From Filimonas effusa (lineage in GTDB: Bacteria > Bacteroidota > Bacteroidia > Chitinophagales > Chitinophagaceae), in the NCBI RefSeq assembly GCF_004118675.1, contig NZ_SDHZ01000001.1:2542001-2606000 (forward strand): 64,000 nt of DNA, written 5' to 3'. Below, one piece after another: positions 1 through 8,730 of this stretch. The first letter of the stretch is position 1. Every line of letters begins with the position of its first letter. A model generated the notes under the pieces. It did not search any database and had not been told where the DNA came from. It was given only the letters and a program-made list of their open reading frames with translations. The position numbers were made by a program, and so were the translations under genes.

Positions 1-301
1 AATCTTTATTGCTGTAACGAATACTTGTTAGAGTATCTAAATGCTTAGGAATGACGATAGGTGTTATGTTAATGATCTTATCATTGCCTTTGAAGGAATT
101 TAAAACGACATATAAGACACTTCCGCTATACAATAGGCAAAAGGAACACAGACATATCATTAATGTTTTTTTACCACATCCTTCCGTTTTGAGTTGCAGC
201 ATCTTTGCCCACTTCCTATACTGCTTATTTACTAATTCCTCCAATCTTGAAACAATAGTAAATCGCGGCACTTGCTGCCTGGACTTTTTGAATAATCGCA
301 T
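1..301 (-). CDS. traL: TraL-like conjugation protein, C-terminus cut by window edge
   Basis: An open frame runs from an ATG at 301 leftward to base 1 without a stop, giving 100 visible residues. The N-terminus is short and basic (starts MRLFKKSRQQ). One hydrophobic membrane span follows at about residues 46-66, then a probable periplasmic part. It lies 16 bases downstream of the traK stop on the same strand, where Bacteroidetes conjugative transposons carry traL. The identity rests on position, size and the single span, since TraL itself is poorly conserved. The plus-strand reading of the same bases is less convincing. Confidence 0.6.
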   Translation of the reverse strand, partial: MRLFKKSRQQVPRFTIVSRLEELVNKQYRKWAKMLQLKTEGCGKKTLMICLCSFCLLYSGSVLYVVLNSFKGNDKIINITPIVIPKHLDTLTSIRYSNKD

Positions 302-317
302 ATAAATTAGGTTATGA

Positions 318-935
318 TTAACGGGCTTCTGTTTTAATATCCCTGTTCTGAAGAGTGATCCAACGCTCGATTAGAAAACCGTGGGGGTTATTATCGCTTC
401 TACTTACATTGCGAAGCTGGCCTTCCGTTATTAGGTTACGCAAAACAATACTCGTAGGACGTGTAATCTTCTGTGTCGCAAAACAGCGGAACGAATAAGG
501 ATATTGATCCATGTTGATAGAAACACTATCAACTGTCAACTGCTGGCTGACATTCCCGGAAATTATGTTTGTATAATAATTTGCCTCTTTTAGATCTTCA
601 TATTGCTTTTTAGCACTACCGTCCGCTAAATAGAGCGCTTTTGTAATGTTTCCTTGTATTACTTTTTCGTCAGGATCAAGGGTGAAGAATAAAGTATGAA
701 ATGTCTTAACATGATCTCGTGCTTCAACAGGAATATTGTCTTTTCTTTCTGCGGCGATGGCTTCCAATGCTTTGCCATTCATTAAAACATATATTCTGTT
801 TTGTGCTTTGTTTGCCACTTCATAACCTTTAAAAACCGTCAGTCCGCAGATTATTAAACACATCGCAATAACACAGAGCATAAATAACCGCATTGCTCTA
901 AAGGCGCTATCAATTGATTTGAATTTCGTAAACAT
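318..935 (-). CDS. traK: Conjugative transposon protein TraK (VirB8-like)
   Basis: A 205-residue inner-membrane protein with a cytoplasmic N-terminus (MFTKFKSIDSAFRAMR), one membrane span at about residues 16-36 and a periplasmic domain. This is the layout of TraK of Bacteroidetes conjugative transposons, a VirB8-type scaffold of the mating-pair channel. It follows traJ with a 19-base gap and is followed by a TraL-like gene, the order known from CTnDOT-type elements. Assignment rests on family resemblance and gene order. No catalytic residues are expected. Confidence 0.85.
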   Translation of the reverse strand: MFTKFKSIDSAFRAMRLFMLCVIAMCLIICGLTVFKGYEVANKAQNRIYVLMNGKALEAIAAERKDNIPVEARDHVKTFHTLFFTLDPDEKVIQGNITKALYLADGSAKKQYEDLKEANYYTNIISGNVSQQLTVDSVSINMDQYPYSFRCFATQKITRPTSIVLRNLITEGQLRNVSRSDNNPHGFLIERWITLQNRDIKTEAR

Positions 936-954
936 GATTTAATTATTTATGACC

Positions 955-2277
955 TTAACTAACTTTGCCGTCCGTTTGATCTCCTTTTAACTTGTCATAC
1001 ATATAGGCCCCTCCATATCCCAATCCATATCCTATTCCTGATGCAGCATTATCATAAATGCTTTTGCCATTATCCCCGGCAATCATGTTGTTTAGCTTTT
1101 GCGCTCCATTTTCAGCCATATTGCCGATTGCGTTTGTGCCGCTTACCGCTGCCCCAACCGCAGCACCAGCCACGCCAGCCGCAGCACCGGCAGCTGCGCC
1201 AGCTAGTGCAGTAGTCTTTCCTGTTAAAGCATCGCCACCGCCCACATGAATGATCTGTCCTGCAATGGATGGAACAGTGAGGTATCCTACGATACCTATT
1301 ATCATAAAGATTAAATAGCCTGCATCTGTTCGACTAAAGAAGGTATCACCTGACTGGTTTACCTGGGATATATCTAGCTTTAGCATATTCTCCTGAATCT
1401 TCCCGATCACTGCGCCAAATATGTTTGCAACAGGCAACCACAGGAATACGTTTAGATAACGGGCTATCCAATGTTTCAACGTGTGGTGGAAGCCATCGAA
1501 AACACTGATCCCAAATGCCAGTGGGCCAAGAATTGCTAGGATTATGAGGTTAAACGTCCGCATTGTATTAATGCAGAGGGAAGCGGCTGCAAAAAGAACC
1601 TGTAAGACTTCTGCCATGAATGCCTTGATAGAATTACGGAAATTGTAGCTTGCTTTTGCCATTGCAAACTTTATATCATTACCTATACTGGAGAATAGAC
1701 CATCGTGAGCGCTTCCTTCTGTATCGTCGGGGTGAGTGTATTTATACCATTTGTCTATATCTCCCTGACCGTTTTCACCGACATACATTTCATAATAATC
1801 ACTATTCTTTACGGCCTCTTCCTTTTGTTTCAGTAATTCTGTTATAGCCTGATCTGAATTTTGTACTAAAGCTGCTGTGCCGGAGACTGTCGGTTTCATT
1901 ACACCGTTGATAACTCCAATAACTGCTGTTGGAAATAAAATAACAGCCATACCAATAACGAAGGGCCGGAATAACGGATAGAAGTCAATAGCTTCAGCTC
2001 TTGCTAAATGGCCCCAAACCCGTGCAGCTATGAACCATAATGCTGCAAATCCAGCAATGCCCCGTCCAACTGCAATCAACTGACTACATAAAGGCATCAT
2101 TTCATCATAGAGTGTATCAAGCACACTATGTAGGCTTTTAATATCGCCAGCTAATCCGCCGCCGGTATCTTGTGCCTGAGCTGTAATGTGGCCTACCAAA
2201 AAAGAAACTACCAACACGGAGGCACGTAGAAGCCCCTTCCTGCTTTTATGAAAGCAAGACCAAACACACTTTCCCAT
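955..2277 (-). CDS. traJ: Conjugative transposon protein TraJ (VirB6-like polytopic channel protein)
   Basis: A 440-residue protein with an N-terminal signal-like segment ending near AQAQDTGGG and several membrane spans (about residues 50-70, 90-120, 225-265, 270-290 and 315-345). An Ala/Gly-rich stretch (about 360-395) and a Gly/Tyr-rich tail follow. The many hydrophobic spans and the place between the TraI-like genes and TraK fit TraJ, the VirB6-like inner-membrane channel component. The first 40 residues closely resemble those of TraE in this operon: both have CVW-x-CF-x-KS, then LRAS, then AQD. This suggests a shared or duplicated leader. Confidence 0.85.
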   Translation of the reverse strand: MGKCVWSCFHKSRKGLLRASVLVVSFLVGHITAQAQDTGGGLAGDIKSLHSVLDTLYDEMMPLCSQLIAVGRGIAGFAALWFIAARVWGHLARAEAIDFYPLFRPFVIGMAVILFPTAVIGVINGVMKPTVSGTAALVQNSDQAITELLKQKEEAVKNSDYYEMYVGENGQGDIDKWYKYTHPDDTEGSAHDGLFSSIGNDIKFAMAKASYNFRNSIKAFMAEVLQVLFAAASLCINTMRTFNLIILAILGPLAFGISVFDGFHHTLKHWIARYLNVFLWLPVANIFGAVIGKIQENMLKLDISQVNQSGDTFFSRTDAGYLIFMIIGIVGYLTVPSIAGQIIHVGGGDALTGKTTALAGAAAGAAAGVAGAAVGAAVSGTNAIGNMAENGAQKLNNMIAGDNGKSIYDNAASGIGYGLGYGGAYMYDKLKGDQTDGKVS

Positions 2278-2312
2278 ATTTCTATTTGCTTTTAAATCAA
2301 AAGAGGATTTTA

Positions 2313-2939
2313 TTATTCTGTTACATCATGCAACTGCTTTAGGACTTTAGTTTCCTGTTGCTGTCCTGCCCTTTGAACTGCCAAAACTTTTGTTCTGCTG
2401 TTAAAGTGTCGTAAAAACAAGAGTTTATCTTGAATGTCATCATGAATTTGGTCTATCGCTTCTAACCTTTCATCATCGGACATGCGTAGTTGATTATCAG
2501 TTATGATCGTTGCTAAGTCATCCAGGTTTTTAAGTGATTGCTGGAATAGGTTATCGTACACACGGTCTATGTATGAAAGTTCATTATCATTAAACAGATC
2601 ACTTACCCGGAATGTACCTGCTGCTTTCTTATACTCACTTATAATTGTAAGCTGGATGGATATGATTTCAGCGACTTTATGATACTTTCTGACGGTAGGA
2701 CTAACTGCCATTAACCCATCCAGGAATGCTTTATGAAGGTCAAAATTTCCTTGTGAAAGATTTTTGACTGTATTATACCCGCCAGCTACAATATCATATC
2801 CCTTCTTCATATCTGACAAAATCCCTTTCATTTGAGCCAGCTTTTCAACATTTAGTATTAGTTGCTGAATTTCAAAAGATTGCGCCCTTACCGTTCCCAA
2901 TCCACATACCATTAACATCATTAGTAACCATTTGCGCAT
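2313..2939 (-). CDS. TraI-like exported conjugation protein, paralog 1
   Basis: A 208-residue protein with a Sec signal peptide (MRKWLLMMLMVCGLGTVRAQ) and an almost wholly helical remainder. A central LFNDNELSYIDRVYDNL block and a C-terminal MSDDERL block followed by FLRHFN recur in the genes just upstream. Proteins of this type sit between traG and traJ in Bacteroidetes ICEs and are named TraI or TerB-like. Their role is unknown, presumably periplasmic in the mating channel. It is separated by 5 bases from the next paralog, so translation may be coupled. Confidence 0.7.
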   Translation of the reverse strand: MRKWLLMMLMVCGLGTVRAQSFEIQQLILNVEKLAQMKGILSDMKKGYDIVAGGYNTVKNLSQGNFDLHKAFLDGLMAVSPTVRKYHKVAEIISIQLTIISEYKKAAGTFRVSDLFNDNELSYIDRVYDNLFQQSLKNLDDLATIITDNQLRMSDDERLEAIDQIHDDIQDKLLFLRHFNSRTKVLAVQRAGQQQETKVLKQLHDVTE

Positions 2940-2944
2940 AAGAC

Positions 2945-3337
2945 TTATTTTTCAGATTTGTAACTCGTTTTGAAAATATCTTTAACCTCTTCCATATCAC
3001 TTGACCGCTTAATACGGAGATTCACAAGTCTTTCAAATGACTTCTCTATTTTTCTTGTCTCAGCTTGATTGCGCCGCATGTTACTGTGCATATGTAGAAG
3101 CTGTTTTTCTTTTTCATCTTCCGAAACGTTTTGTTTGGGAATAAGGAGATTCTTTACTTTCTCTACATACTGATTAGGCTCTTTCAACATTTCATTAAAA
3201 AACGAAACAATAAAAGAGATTTCCTGTGTAGTAAACAATCCGCTATCCTTCGCTTTTTTGATAACACGGGCCGATGCTTCGGCTAACTTTACAGTTGCAT
3301 CAGCTATCCCGACTATCATGGTTCCATTCTTCTTCAT
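2945..3337 (-). CDS. Short TraI-like paralog without signal peptide
   Basis: A 130-residue helical, lysine-rich protein. Its LFTTQEISFIVSFFNEML block and following NVSEDEKEKQLLHMHSNMR segment line up with the C-terminal half of the neighbouring 208-, 211- and 227-residue proteins. It lacks their signal peptide and N-terminal half, so it may be a degenerated copy or a cytoplasmic variant. It lies in the same operon, 5 bases before paralog 1 and 33 bases after paralog 3. The relation is seen by eye and is weak at single-residue level. Confidence 0.6.
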   Translation of the reverse strand: MKKNGTMIVGIADATVKLAEASARVIKKAKDSGLFTTQEISFIVSFFNEMLKEPNQYVEKVKNLLIPKQNVSEDEKEKQLLHMHSNMRRNQAETRKIEKSFERLVNLRIKRSSDMEEVKDIFKTSYKSEK

Positions 3338-3370
3338 AATCTGTGAGATTGCTTTTAAACGAACTATTTT

Positions 3371-4006
3371 TTATTCGATAATTTTTTGCAGTCGGCGGGA
3401 ATCAAGAGATTCTTTCTGTCGCTGTCGGGCCAGCAATTGATTGCCATTGTGAAATGATTTCAAAAAGACGTATATTCCTCTAATATCGCTACTGATTTCA
3501 TCTAACTTTCTTAGACGTTCATCTGTCTTCATTTCCAATTCTCCGTCAGAAGTAACCTCTTTTAATTCATCAATAGACTTATTACAATCTTCAACAGCTG
3601 CTGCTGCCACCTTTATGGTATAATCTTTTTCAATCGGGTTCAACCATTCCGTTGTGTCGATGTATTTTTTTGCAATACTATACATCTCCATTACCTGAGT
3701 AGCGTAATTGACCGCAATTGTAACCTTGTTAGATTGACGAACAACTGGTGATACCGATTTGAGTGACTGGTAATAATCGCTATGTTGCTGTAAGTCTTTT
3801 TCTTTATTACTATTGATGACAAATAAACTATCCTTAATAAGTCCATAGCCTTTGTTTAGTATATCTGAATATGCCTTTAGCGCTACAATCTGTGCTAGTG
3901 AATATTTCGTCTGCGTCTTTTTTTGTTTAAACCATTCTGAAAACGACTGAGAAAAGGCAGAATGGCTTATAAGCCAAAAGAATGCGATCACTGATAGCGT
4001 TTTCAT
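3371..4006 (-). CDS. TraI-like exported conjugation protein, paralog 3
   Basis: A 211-residue protein with a signal peptide (MKTLSVIAFFWLISHSAFSQ) and a helical body. It shares with its neighbours an SVSPVVRQSNKV block (paralog 1 has AVSPTVRKYHKV) and a MKTDERL block followed by FLKSFHNGNQLLARQRQ. It is the third of four tandem relatives between traG and traJ and lies 5 bases from paralog 4. An exported part in the mating apparatus is likely from context. No enzymatic motif is visible. Confidence 0.65.
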   Translation of the reverse strand: MKTLSVIAFFWLISHSAFSQSFSEWFKQKKTQTKYSLAQIVALKAYSDILNKGYGLIKDSLFVINSNKEKDLQQHSDYYQSLKSVSPVVRQSNKVTIAVNYATQVMEMYSIAKKYIDTTEWLNPIEKDYTIKVAAAAVEDCNKSIDELKEVTSDGELEMKTDERLRKLDEISSDIRGIYVFLKSFHNGNQLLARQRQKESLDSRRLQKIIE

Positions 4007-4011
4007 ATTAC

Positions 4012-4695
4012 TCAGTTGTTGGGTAATCCATATAGATTTTTGATGGAATAAGCGTCTTGTAAATCCCTGGCCCGGCGAAGACTTAGCAAGGCATTATCTG
4101 TATTGAATTGTCGCAAGTCATTATAGTTTGTTTCTACCTCATTAGCAGCGTTATTAATCATCTCTAGCCGCTTCGCATCGCTCATTTGCGTGGTAAACGA
4201 GTTAACCACTAAAGAGAGCTGTTCTATATTTTTCACACTGGCATCAAGAATACCGCTGTAGACCTTTTCCATGTAGGTTATTTCGTCAGTAGTGAAATGG
4301 CTATCTTGTTTAATAAGGTTCCATGCCCTGTTGTATTCTTGAACAATCTTTATTTGCAGATCCATTATTTCACGAATCCTATGATAGTATGTGATAATAA
4401 CTTTGACTTTATAAAGTTCCTGGAAGTAATCAGCATAAAGGTTACGTTGTCTGTCTACCCATTCCGATATTTCACCGAGCTTTAATTGAGACATTGTATT
4501 TTCAACCGCCTTCTGCGCGTTTTGAAGCCAGATGGTTTCATTTTGTAATCGTTGCACTTTTAGGTCTACGGCTTTGATTACTTTTTTCACTCCTGCCTTT
4601 ATAATCTCAGCGATTGCCAGTTGTGCATTTGCTCTTTGTGTTGGTATGGTTATACATCCAAAAACGATAACCATTACTATCATTAATTTCTTCAT
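4012..4695 (-). CDS. traI: TraI-like exported conjugation protein, paralog 4
   Basis: A 227-residue protein with a signal peptide (about residues 1-24, ending ANAQ) and a helical body. HFTTDEITYMEKVYSGIL and MSDAKRLEMINN match the corresponding blocks of the downstream paralogs. This one, directly after the TraG ATPase gene (42-base gap), most resembles the proteins usually annotated as conjugal transfer TraI in Pedobacter and Chitinophaga relatives. The TraI name here is a Bacteroidetes convention and has nothing to do with the F-plasmid relaxase TraI. Confidence 0.7.
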   Translation of the reverse strand: MKKLMIVMVIVFGCITIPTQRANAQLAIAEIIKAGVKKVIKAVDLKVQRLQNETIWLQNAQKAVENTMSQLKLGEISEWVDRQRNLYADYFQELYKVKVIITYYHRIREIMDLQIKIVQEYNRAWNLIKQDSHFTTDEITYMEKVYSGILDASVKNIEQLSLVVNSFTTQMSDAKRLEMINNAANEVETNYNDLRQFNTDNALLSLRRARDLQDAYSIKNLYGLPNN

Positions 4696-4737
4696 TATTA
4701 TTACTTTGTATATTGTTGTAGTTAGGCGTTATTTCAA

Positions 4738-7188
4738 TCACGCAGCTTTTTGTTGCATATCTCTTACAAGCGCTTCTATGCCCGCCTGCATACCTCCATA
4801 TTTTTCTGCGTATTCAAGGACTTTAACCTTTTCTCTACCTTCGGTGGTATAAGCAAAGTATTCGTGTGGTGACAATTCATTTTTGTAGACCTTCATGATT
4901 TGCCCTCCAACTTCCGTATAGATTTCGCGGTTATCTTTATTGACAGATAGTAGAATTGTTTTGCCTTTTTCCGAAAGTCCTAGTGCCTCTTGTAACTTAT
5001 CAAACTTGTTAACAAACTTTCGCATATCCATCAGTATCTTGATGTCTGCATTATTGATAATGGCATCTTTGATTATGGGAGAGCTAATGAGGTCGTCCAA
5101 TTCCTGTGTTATTACAATTGGAACCCCGTTAAACTTCCTAATAGTTTTGAATGCGTATTTTAAAAACTCCGCCATTCCGCTTTTAGTGATAGCCTTCCAG
5201 GCTTCATCTATAGCCAGGACTTTGCGTGTTCCTTTTAGCTTGCGCATCTTGCTTATGAAAAGTTCTACAATCAACAATGCCGTAACGGGAAAAAGAATTG
5301 GATGATCCTTCAAGTTGTCCATTTCTACAACAACGAAAGGCTGATTTAAAAGATCCAGATTCTTACGCGCATTTAATAAATACCCAAATTCATTTTCTTT
5401 GTAGTACGGCTGAAGTACATAAAGAAAGTTATTTACATCAAAGTCATCTGCCTTAACTCGATGCTCTTTCAAAACTTCAACATATGTAGAACCCAGGTAT
5501 TCATAGAACGAATCAAAACATGGGAAAATAGAAGGATCGCTTTTCAATAACTGAAAATATCCGGTGAGCGCATTTGACAGGGCTACATATTCACTGCGGT
5601 TGTAACTTTCGTTTTCCTGCTTCCACAGTGCTACAAGTAAGGCTTTCAGGCTCTCCTTCTTCTCTGTATCAAGTATATCCCCAGGAGCAATATAAAATGG
5701 ATTAAACTGAATAGGTTTGTCCTCTTCATAGCTTAAATACGCACCCTTAACTAACTCACATAGGCCACGGTAACTGCCTCCTATATCTACTACCAGAATA
5801 TGAGCGCCCTGATCGTATAATGTTCTCAGTATATGGTTAACTGTCATGCTCTTACCCCCGCCACTGCTCCCACACACAAGCATACCCATATTTGTACTTA
5901 TCCCTGCCTGTCTTGGCTGATCCAGAAAGTCAGCAAAAACAGGCTTACCAGTCAACCGATCACAAAACCGAATACCCTGTGTCGGAGGTAAGCTCCGGTA
6001 ATTGGTTTCCATATTCAAAAAACAGGATGCCTGTTCTAAGAAGCTGCCAAATACTTCGTTTTGTGGCAAGTCTCCTATATTTCCAGGCATACATGCCCAG
6101 AACAATTGAGGTGCGCCCACGGTTTCCATTTTTGCCACAGCATCCATACCAGCCAGCGCAGCAGTAACCATATTAGTCTGTTCCCTTGCTTCTTCTGCAT
6201 TGTCAGCGATAGTCATGATATTACAGTGAATACCTGCGGGGATACGTCCTTCACTCACAGCCTCATTGAGATAAGCATTAACTGCCTCATGGGATATGGC
6301 ATTTTCTCTTGAATAAGCCGCCAAAGACCTCAGCCGTAAAGCCCTTTTCTCTAGCGTCTTTCTTGTCTCAAACCCATCTTTAATAAAAATCACCTGGTTA
6401 TAAATATGATTGCATTGCAATAGCAATCCACAAGGCGCGGCAAAGCTCAGGGGAAAGTTAGTACGATCGGTACTGTACTTATCATACGTCACACAAGGCC
6501 CTACTAATCCTGGTAGAGAATCTGCATCAGCTACCGTAAACAACTGGCATAACTGACTTCCAATATTAATATGCTGTTTGTCGAATATTATATCCTTTAT
6601 CAAAAGGTTATCCGGAGAGGGAGACAAGAAACAATAATTTTCTAATAAGCCTGCTGATTTTTCCGTGCTTGATAATGAAGAATTTTTCAATCTGGTAAGG
6701 GATAGACCAGCCTCCTTCATCAGCCTAACAAACTGACTTGCACTATTCTCCCAATTCATTAAGAAATCCGCACTAATTGTTTGTTGGGGAACTAATGTTG
6801 GCCTGATAAGATTAGAGAACATGGAGCTGGCTTGTCTGCGACCAATAGCCTGCCGGGTAAGAATGATATAACATTCATGGTCAAGATAACGCCGGTTCAT
6901 AAAATACTGCTCTGCCGCTTTGTTTAAAAAACTTTGCTGGCCTTCCCATTTTTCCCCTTTGTATTGTTTTCGGGTAAAGTAGTCTTGTTTATGAAAGACA
7001 CTCCCCGCAGGTAACGCCTTTAATGCTCTTATAATTCCCTGGTGGATAGATTCATATTCGTCTGCTGACAAAGTAAAAATCTCCGGTAAATCAACCTTAT
7101 ATACGAATGATATATCACCCTGTTTAGACAAAATTGCATCATGCTCTATATCTGCTATAGGCAGTATATCTGTTAACCACTTTTCCAT
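4738..7188 (-). CDS. traG: TraG-type conjugation ATPase (VirB4-like)
   Basis: An 816-residue cytoplasmic or membrane-associated ATPase that powers assembly of and substrate passage through the mating channel. The N-terminal half (to about residue 430) is the VirB4-type TraG domain. The P-loop CGSSGGGKSMT lies at about 440-450, Walker B RKVLAIDEAW near 655, and a VPIVITQELDD segment follows. Full length for the family. The start is 6 bases from traF, so the genes are translated as one operon. In Bacteroidetes nomenclature TraG is this VirB4 homolog. The VirD4-like coupling protein is encoded separately at 38.3 kb. Confidence 0.93.
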   Translation of the reverse strand: MEKWLTDILPIADIEHDAILSKQGDISFVYKVDLPEIFTLSADEYESIHQGIIRALKALPAGSVFHKQDYFTRKQYKGEKWEGQQSFLNKAAEQYFMNRRYLDHECYIILTRQAIGRRQASSMFSNLIRPTLVPQQTISADFLMNWENSASQFVRLMKEAGLSLTRLKNSSLSSTEKSAGLLENYCFLSPSPDNLLIKDIIFDKQHINIGSQLCQLFTVADADSLPGLVGPCVTYDKYSTDRTNFPLSFAAPCGLLLQCNHIYNQVIFIKDGFETRKTLEKRALRLRSLAAYSRENAISHEAVNAYLNEAVSEGRIPAGIHCNIMTIADNAEEAREQTNMVTAALAGMDAVAKMETVGAPQLFWACMPGNIGDLPQNEVFGSFLEQASCFLNMETNYRSLPPTQGIRFCDRLTGKPVFADFLDQPRQAGISTNMGMLVCGSSGGGKSMTVNHILRTLYDQGAHILVVDIGGSYRGLCELVKGAYLSYEEDKPIQFNPFYIAPGDILDTEKKESLKALLVALWKQENESYNRSEYVALSNALTGYFQLLKSDPSIFPCFDSFYEYLGSTYVEVLKEHRVKADDFDVNNFLYVLQPYYKENEFGYLLNARKNLDLLNQPFVVVEMDNLKDHPILFPVTALLIVELFISKMRKLKGTRKVLAIDEAWKAITKSGMAEFLKYAFKTIRKFNGVPIVITQELDDLISSPIIKDAIINNADIKILMDMRKFVNKFDKLQEALGLSEKGKTILLSVNKDNREIYTEVGGQIMKVYKNELSPHEYFAYTTEGREKVKVLEYAEKYGGMQAGIEALVRDMQQKAA

Positions 7189-7194
7189 AAATCA

Positions 7195-7515
7195 CTACTG
7201 CTTTTTGAAGTAAAATTGTTTCCTTGAATTGCACCTTAAATGCTTGGGAATGCGTTGGGCAGCCATCTTTTTCATTAGGCCGTGTTCTCCATATGTTTTG
7301 CTGAGCTTAAATACACGGGAAAATAAAATGCCGCCCGCAATCATTACAATTCCAACGCATATCAAAGAGGGAATACCAACAATGTAGAGAACGGCGAACA
7401 GCACCAGTAAAGCAATAAGGCCAATTCCCAAATAGGTGATATACTGAGCTTTCAAACCCTTAAATTCTATGCTTTTGTTTACTCCCTTATTAATTCTATA
7501 GACGCTGTTCGCCAT
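7195..7515 (-). CDS. traF: TraF-like membrane protein (DUF4133)
   Basis: A 106-residue protein with two adjacent membrane spans (about residues 30-48 and 52-72) between a short N-terminus (MANSVYRINKGVNKSIEFKG) and a basic C-terminal tail. Length, the INKG-x6-FKGLKAQYI pattern and position directly between traE and traG match DUF4133/TraF of Bacteroidetes conjugative transposons, the VirB3-like partner of the VirB4 ATPase. Gaps are 10 bases to traE and 6 to traG. Confidence 0.85.
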   Translation of the reverse strand: MANSVYRINKGVNKSIEFKGLKAQYITYLGIGLIALLVLFAVLYIVGIPSLICVGIVMIAGGILFSRVFKLSKTYGEHGLMKKMAAQRIPKHLRCNSRKQFYFKKQ

Positions 7516-7525
7516 AACCTACAGT

Positions 7526-7876
7526 TTAGATACCGAAGAAACTTTTAAGAACCGTTGCTACAATTACAAGGAATACGCAGCTACCAAACCATGCAGCTGC
7601 AACAGATCCGGTTTCAGGCGCACCGTTAGACCATTTTTGATAGACACGCACGGCACCGATAAGTCCGAGAATGGCACCAACCGCATACATAAGGTCGCAG
7701 CCAATATCAAAATATCCTCGTACCTTACTATTTGCTTCTTCTATACCTGCAATTCCATCCTGCGCGTAACTGCTAAAGTTTGTAATTACTACCGCAGCCA
7801 TTGTTAACATGGATGCACGCAACATCCTTCTTCCGCTTTTCCTAAAGCAGTTCCATACACACATTTTCATACTCAC
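7526..7876 (-). CDS. traE: TraE-like membrane protein (DUF4134)
   Basis: A 116-residue protein with a hydrophobic leader (ending SSYAQDG) and two membrane spans at about residues 60-78 and 92-112. The GAPETGSVAAAWFGSCVF segment is typical of DUF4134/TraE, a VirB2-like or pilin-like small component. An in-frame ATG two codons in (MKMCVW) could also serve as start. The N-terminal 40 residues look like those of TraJ in this operon, which is unusual for two unrelated channel parts. Confidence 0.85.
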   Translation of the reverse strand: MSMKMCVWNCFRKSGRRMLRASMLTMAAVVITNFSSYAQDGIAGIEEANSKVRGYFDIGCDLMYAVGAILGLIGAVRVYQKWSNGAPETGSVAAAWFGSCVFLVIVATVLKSFFGI

Positions 7877-7923
7877 TTACTGTTTATTTTTAGTTGATTA
7901 AAAGCTTGGCGGGAAGAAAAAAA

Positions 7924-7979
7924 CTCCACCTGCTACTATCCATCGCACTTGGTTTTCCTGCATCACTTCACAGGTGGAG
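7924..7979. repeat. Inverted repeat with 38-base loop upstream of traE
   Basis: CTCCACCTG at 7924-7932 pairs perfectly with CAGGTGGAG at 7971-7979. It lies in the 113-base gap between the membrane-anchored gene upstream and traE. It could be an operator, an mRNA processing site or an attenuating hairpin for the tra operon. There is no T-run next to it on either strand, so a simple terminator is not supported. Confidence 0.4.
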
Positions 7980-7989
7980 CATTGCGCTA

Positions 7990-8454
7990 TCACTGATTCC
8001 ACACATCACTTAGTTCTTCCGCACTTAAATGAATCGCGCAATTATTTTCAATGTTATAAGCTATTAGAGAGGTAATCCCCTTCTGAAACTCTGAAGTCAC
8101 AATCCCAGGATATTTTTGAATAATCTTTCTGATAGAAATCTGAATTTCTTCTTTGGTTCTTTTTTCCTTTCCTGCTGCTACACTATATGCCTGCAATTCG
8201 TCAACTAAGGGTTGTATTGCTGGCGCTGAGTTTTGTTCTTCAACCTCTACAGGCTTCGATGTATTGAAGCCGAAAAGATTGCGACTTGAATTTTCATTTG
8301 GCAATTCAGTATCACTTCTTATTGCGGGCTTAATCTTGCCTTCCTTATTTCGTTTGACCACCCTTTTAAAATAAAGTAGTGATATGGCTATATAGTATAG
8401 CCCAAGAAATACAAATGTTGCTGTTAAGTAAATTTGCCATGATAGATGAAACAT
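7990..8454 (-). CDS. Membrane-anchored protein of the conjugation locus, unknown function
   Basis: A 154-residue protein with one N-terminal membrane span (IYLTATFVFLGLYYIAISLLYF, split here as about residues 8-29), then a basic stretch and a soluble acidic domain ending ELSDVWNQ. It is the first clear gene of the tra operon in transcription order and precedes traE by 113 bases. The place matches traD or an upstream accessory gene in other Bacteroidetes elements, but the sequence itself is not recognised. A cytoplasmic soluble domain tethered to the inner membrane is inferred. Confidence 0.6.
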   Translation of the reverse strand: MFHLSWQIYLTATFVFLGLYYIAISLLYFKRVVKRNKEGKIKPAIRSDTELPNENSSRNLFGFNTSKPVEVEEQNSAPAIQPLVDELQAYSVAAGKEKRTKEEIQISIRKIIQKYPGIVTSEFQKGITSLIAYNIENNCAIHLSAEELSDVWNQ

Positions 8455-8477
8455 AATCGCTTTGTTTTACTGTTTGA

Positions 8478-8696
8478 TTACAGTTGCAAATTAGTTTCAG
8501 AAAAGGGCTGTTTTGTGGAGGCTAAATAGAAGGGCATTGGAGTTTTTGAAGATTTCTGAATCAGTCTTACTTGTCGTTTTTGTGAAATGTTGAGGTGTTT
8601 GGATTGCTGATAATATGCTAGGTGGAATTGAAGTCGAATTAAGGTCGAATTTTTACAGGCAGATAAGGGAAACAATAAAAATAGCCAGGCAGTCAT
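8478..8696 (-). CDS. Possible small lipoprotein (72 residues)
   Basis: The frame starts with MTAWLFLLFPLSACKNS, which resembles a short lipoprotein signal with a lipobox (LSAC). The remaining 55 residues are basic and without recognisable features. It ends 23 bases before the next gene of the tra operon, on the same strand. A small lipoprotein would fit a mating channel, but the signal is short and a chance open frame is equally likely. Confidence 0.3.
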   Translation of the reverse strand: MTAWLFLLFPLSACKNSTLIRLQFHLAYYQQSKHLNISQKRQVRLIQKSSKTPMPFYLASTKQPFSETNLQL

Positions 8697-8730
8697 GCCC
8701 AGCTATCTTCATTAAGATATTACTATTAGT

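Noticed and set aside
51-305. Plus-strand 84-residue open frame
   Set aside because: The minus-strand frame over the same bases fits a TraL-like gene in operon order, with a membrane span. The plus-strand product is featureless.
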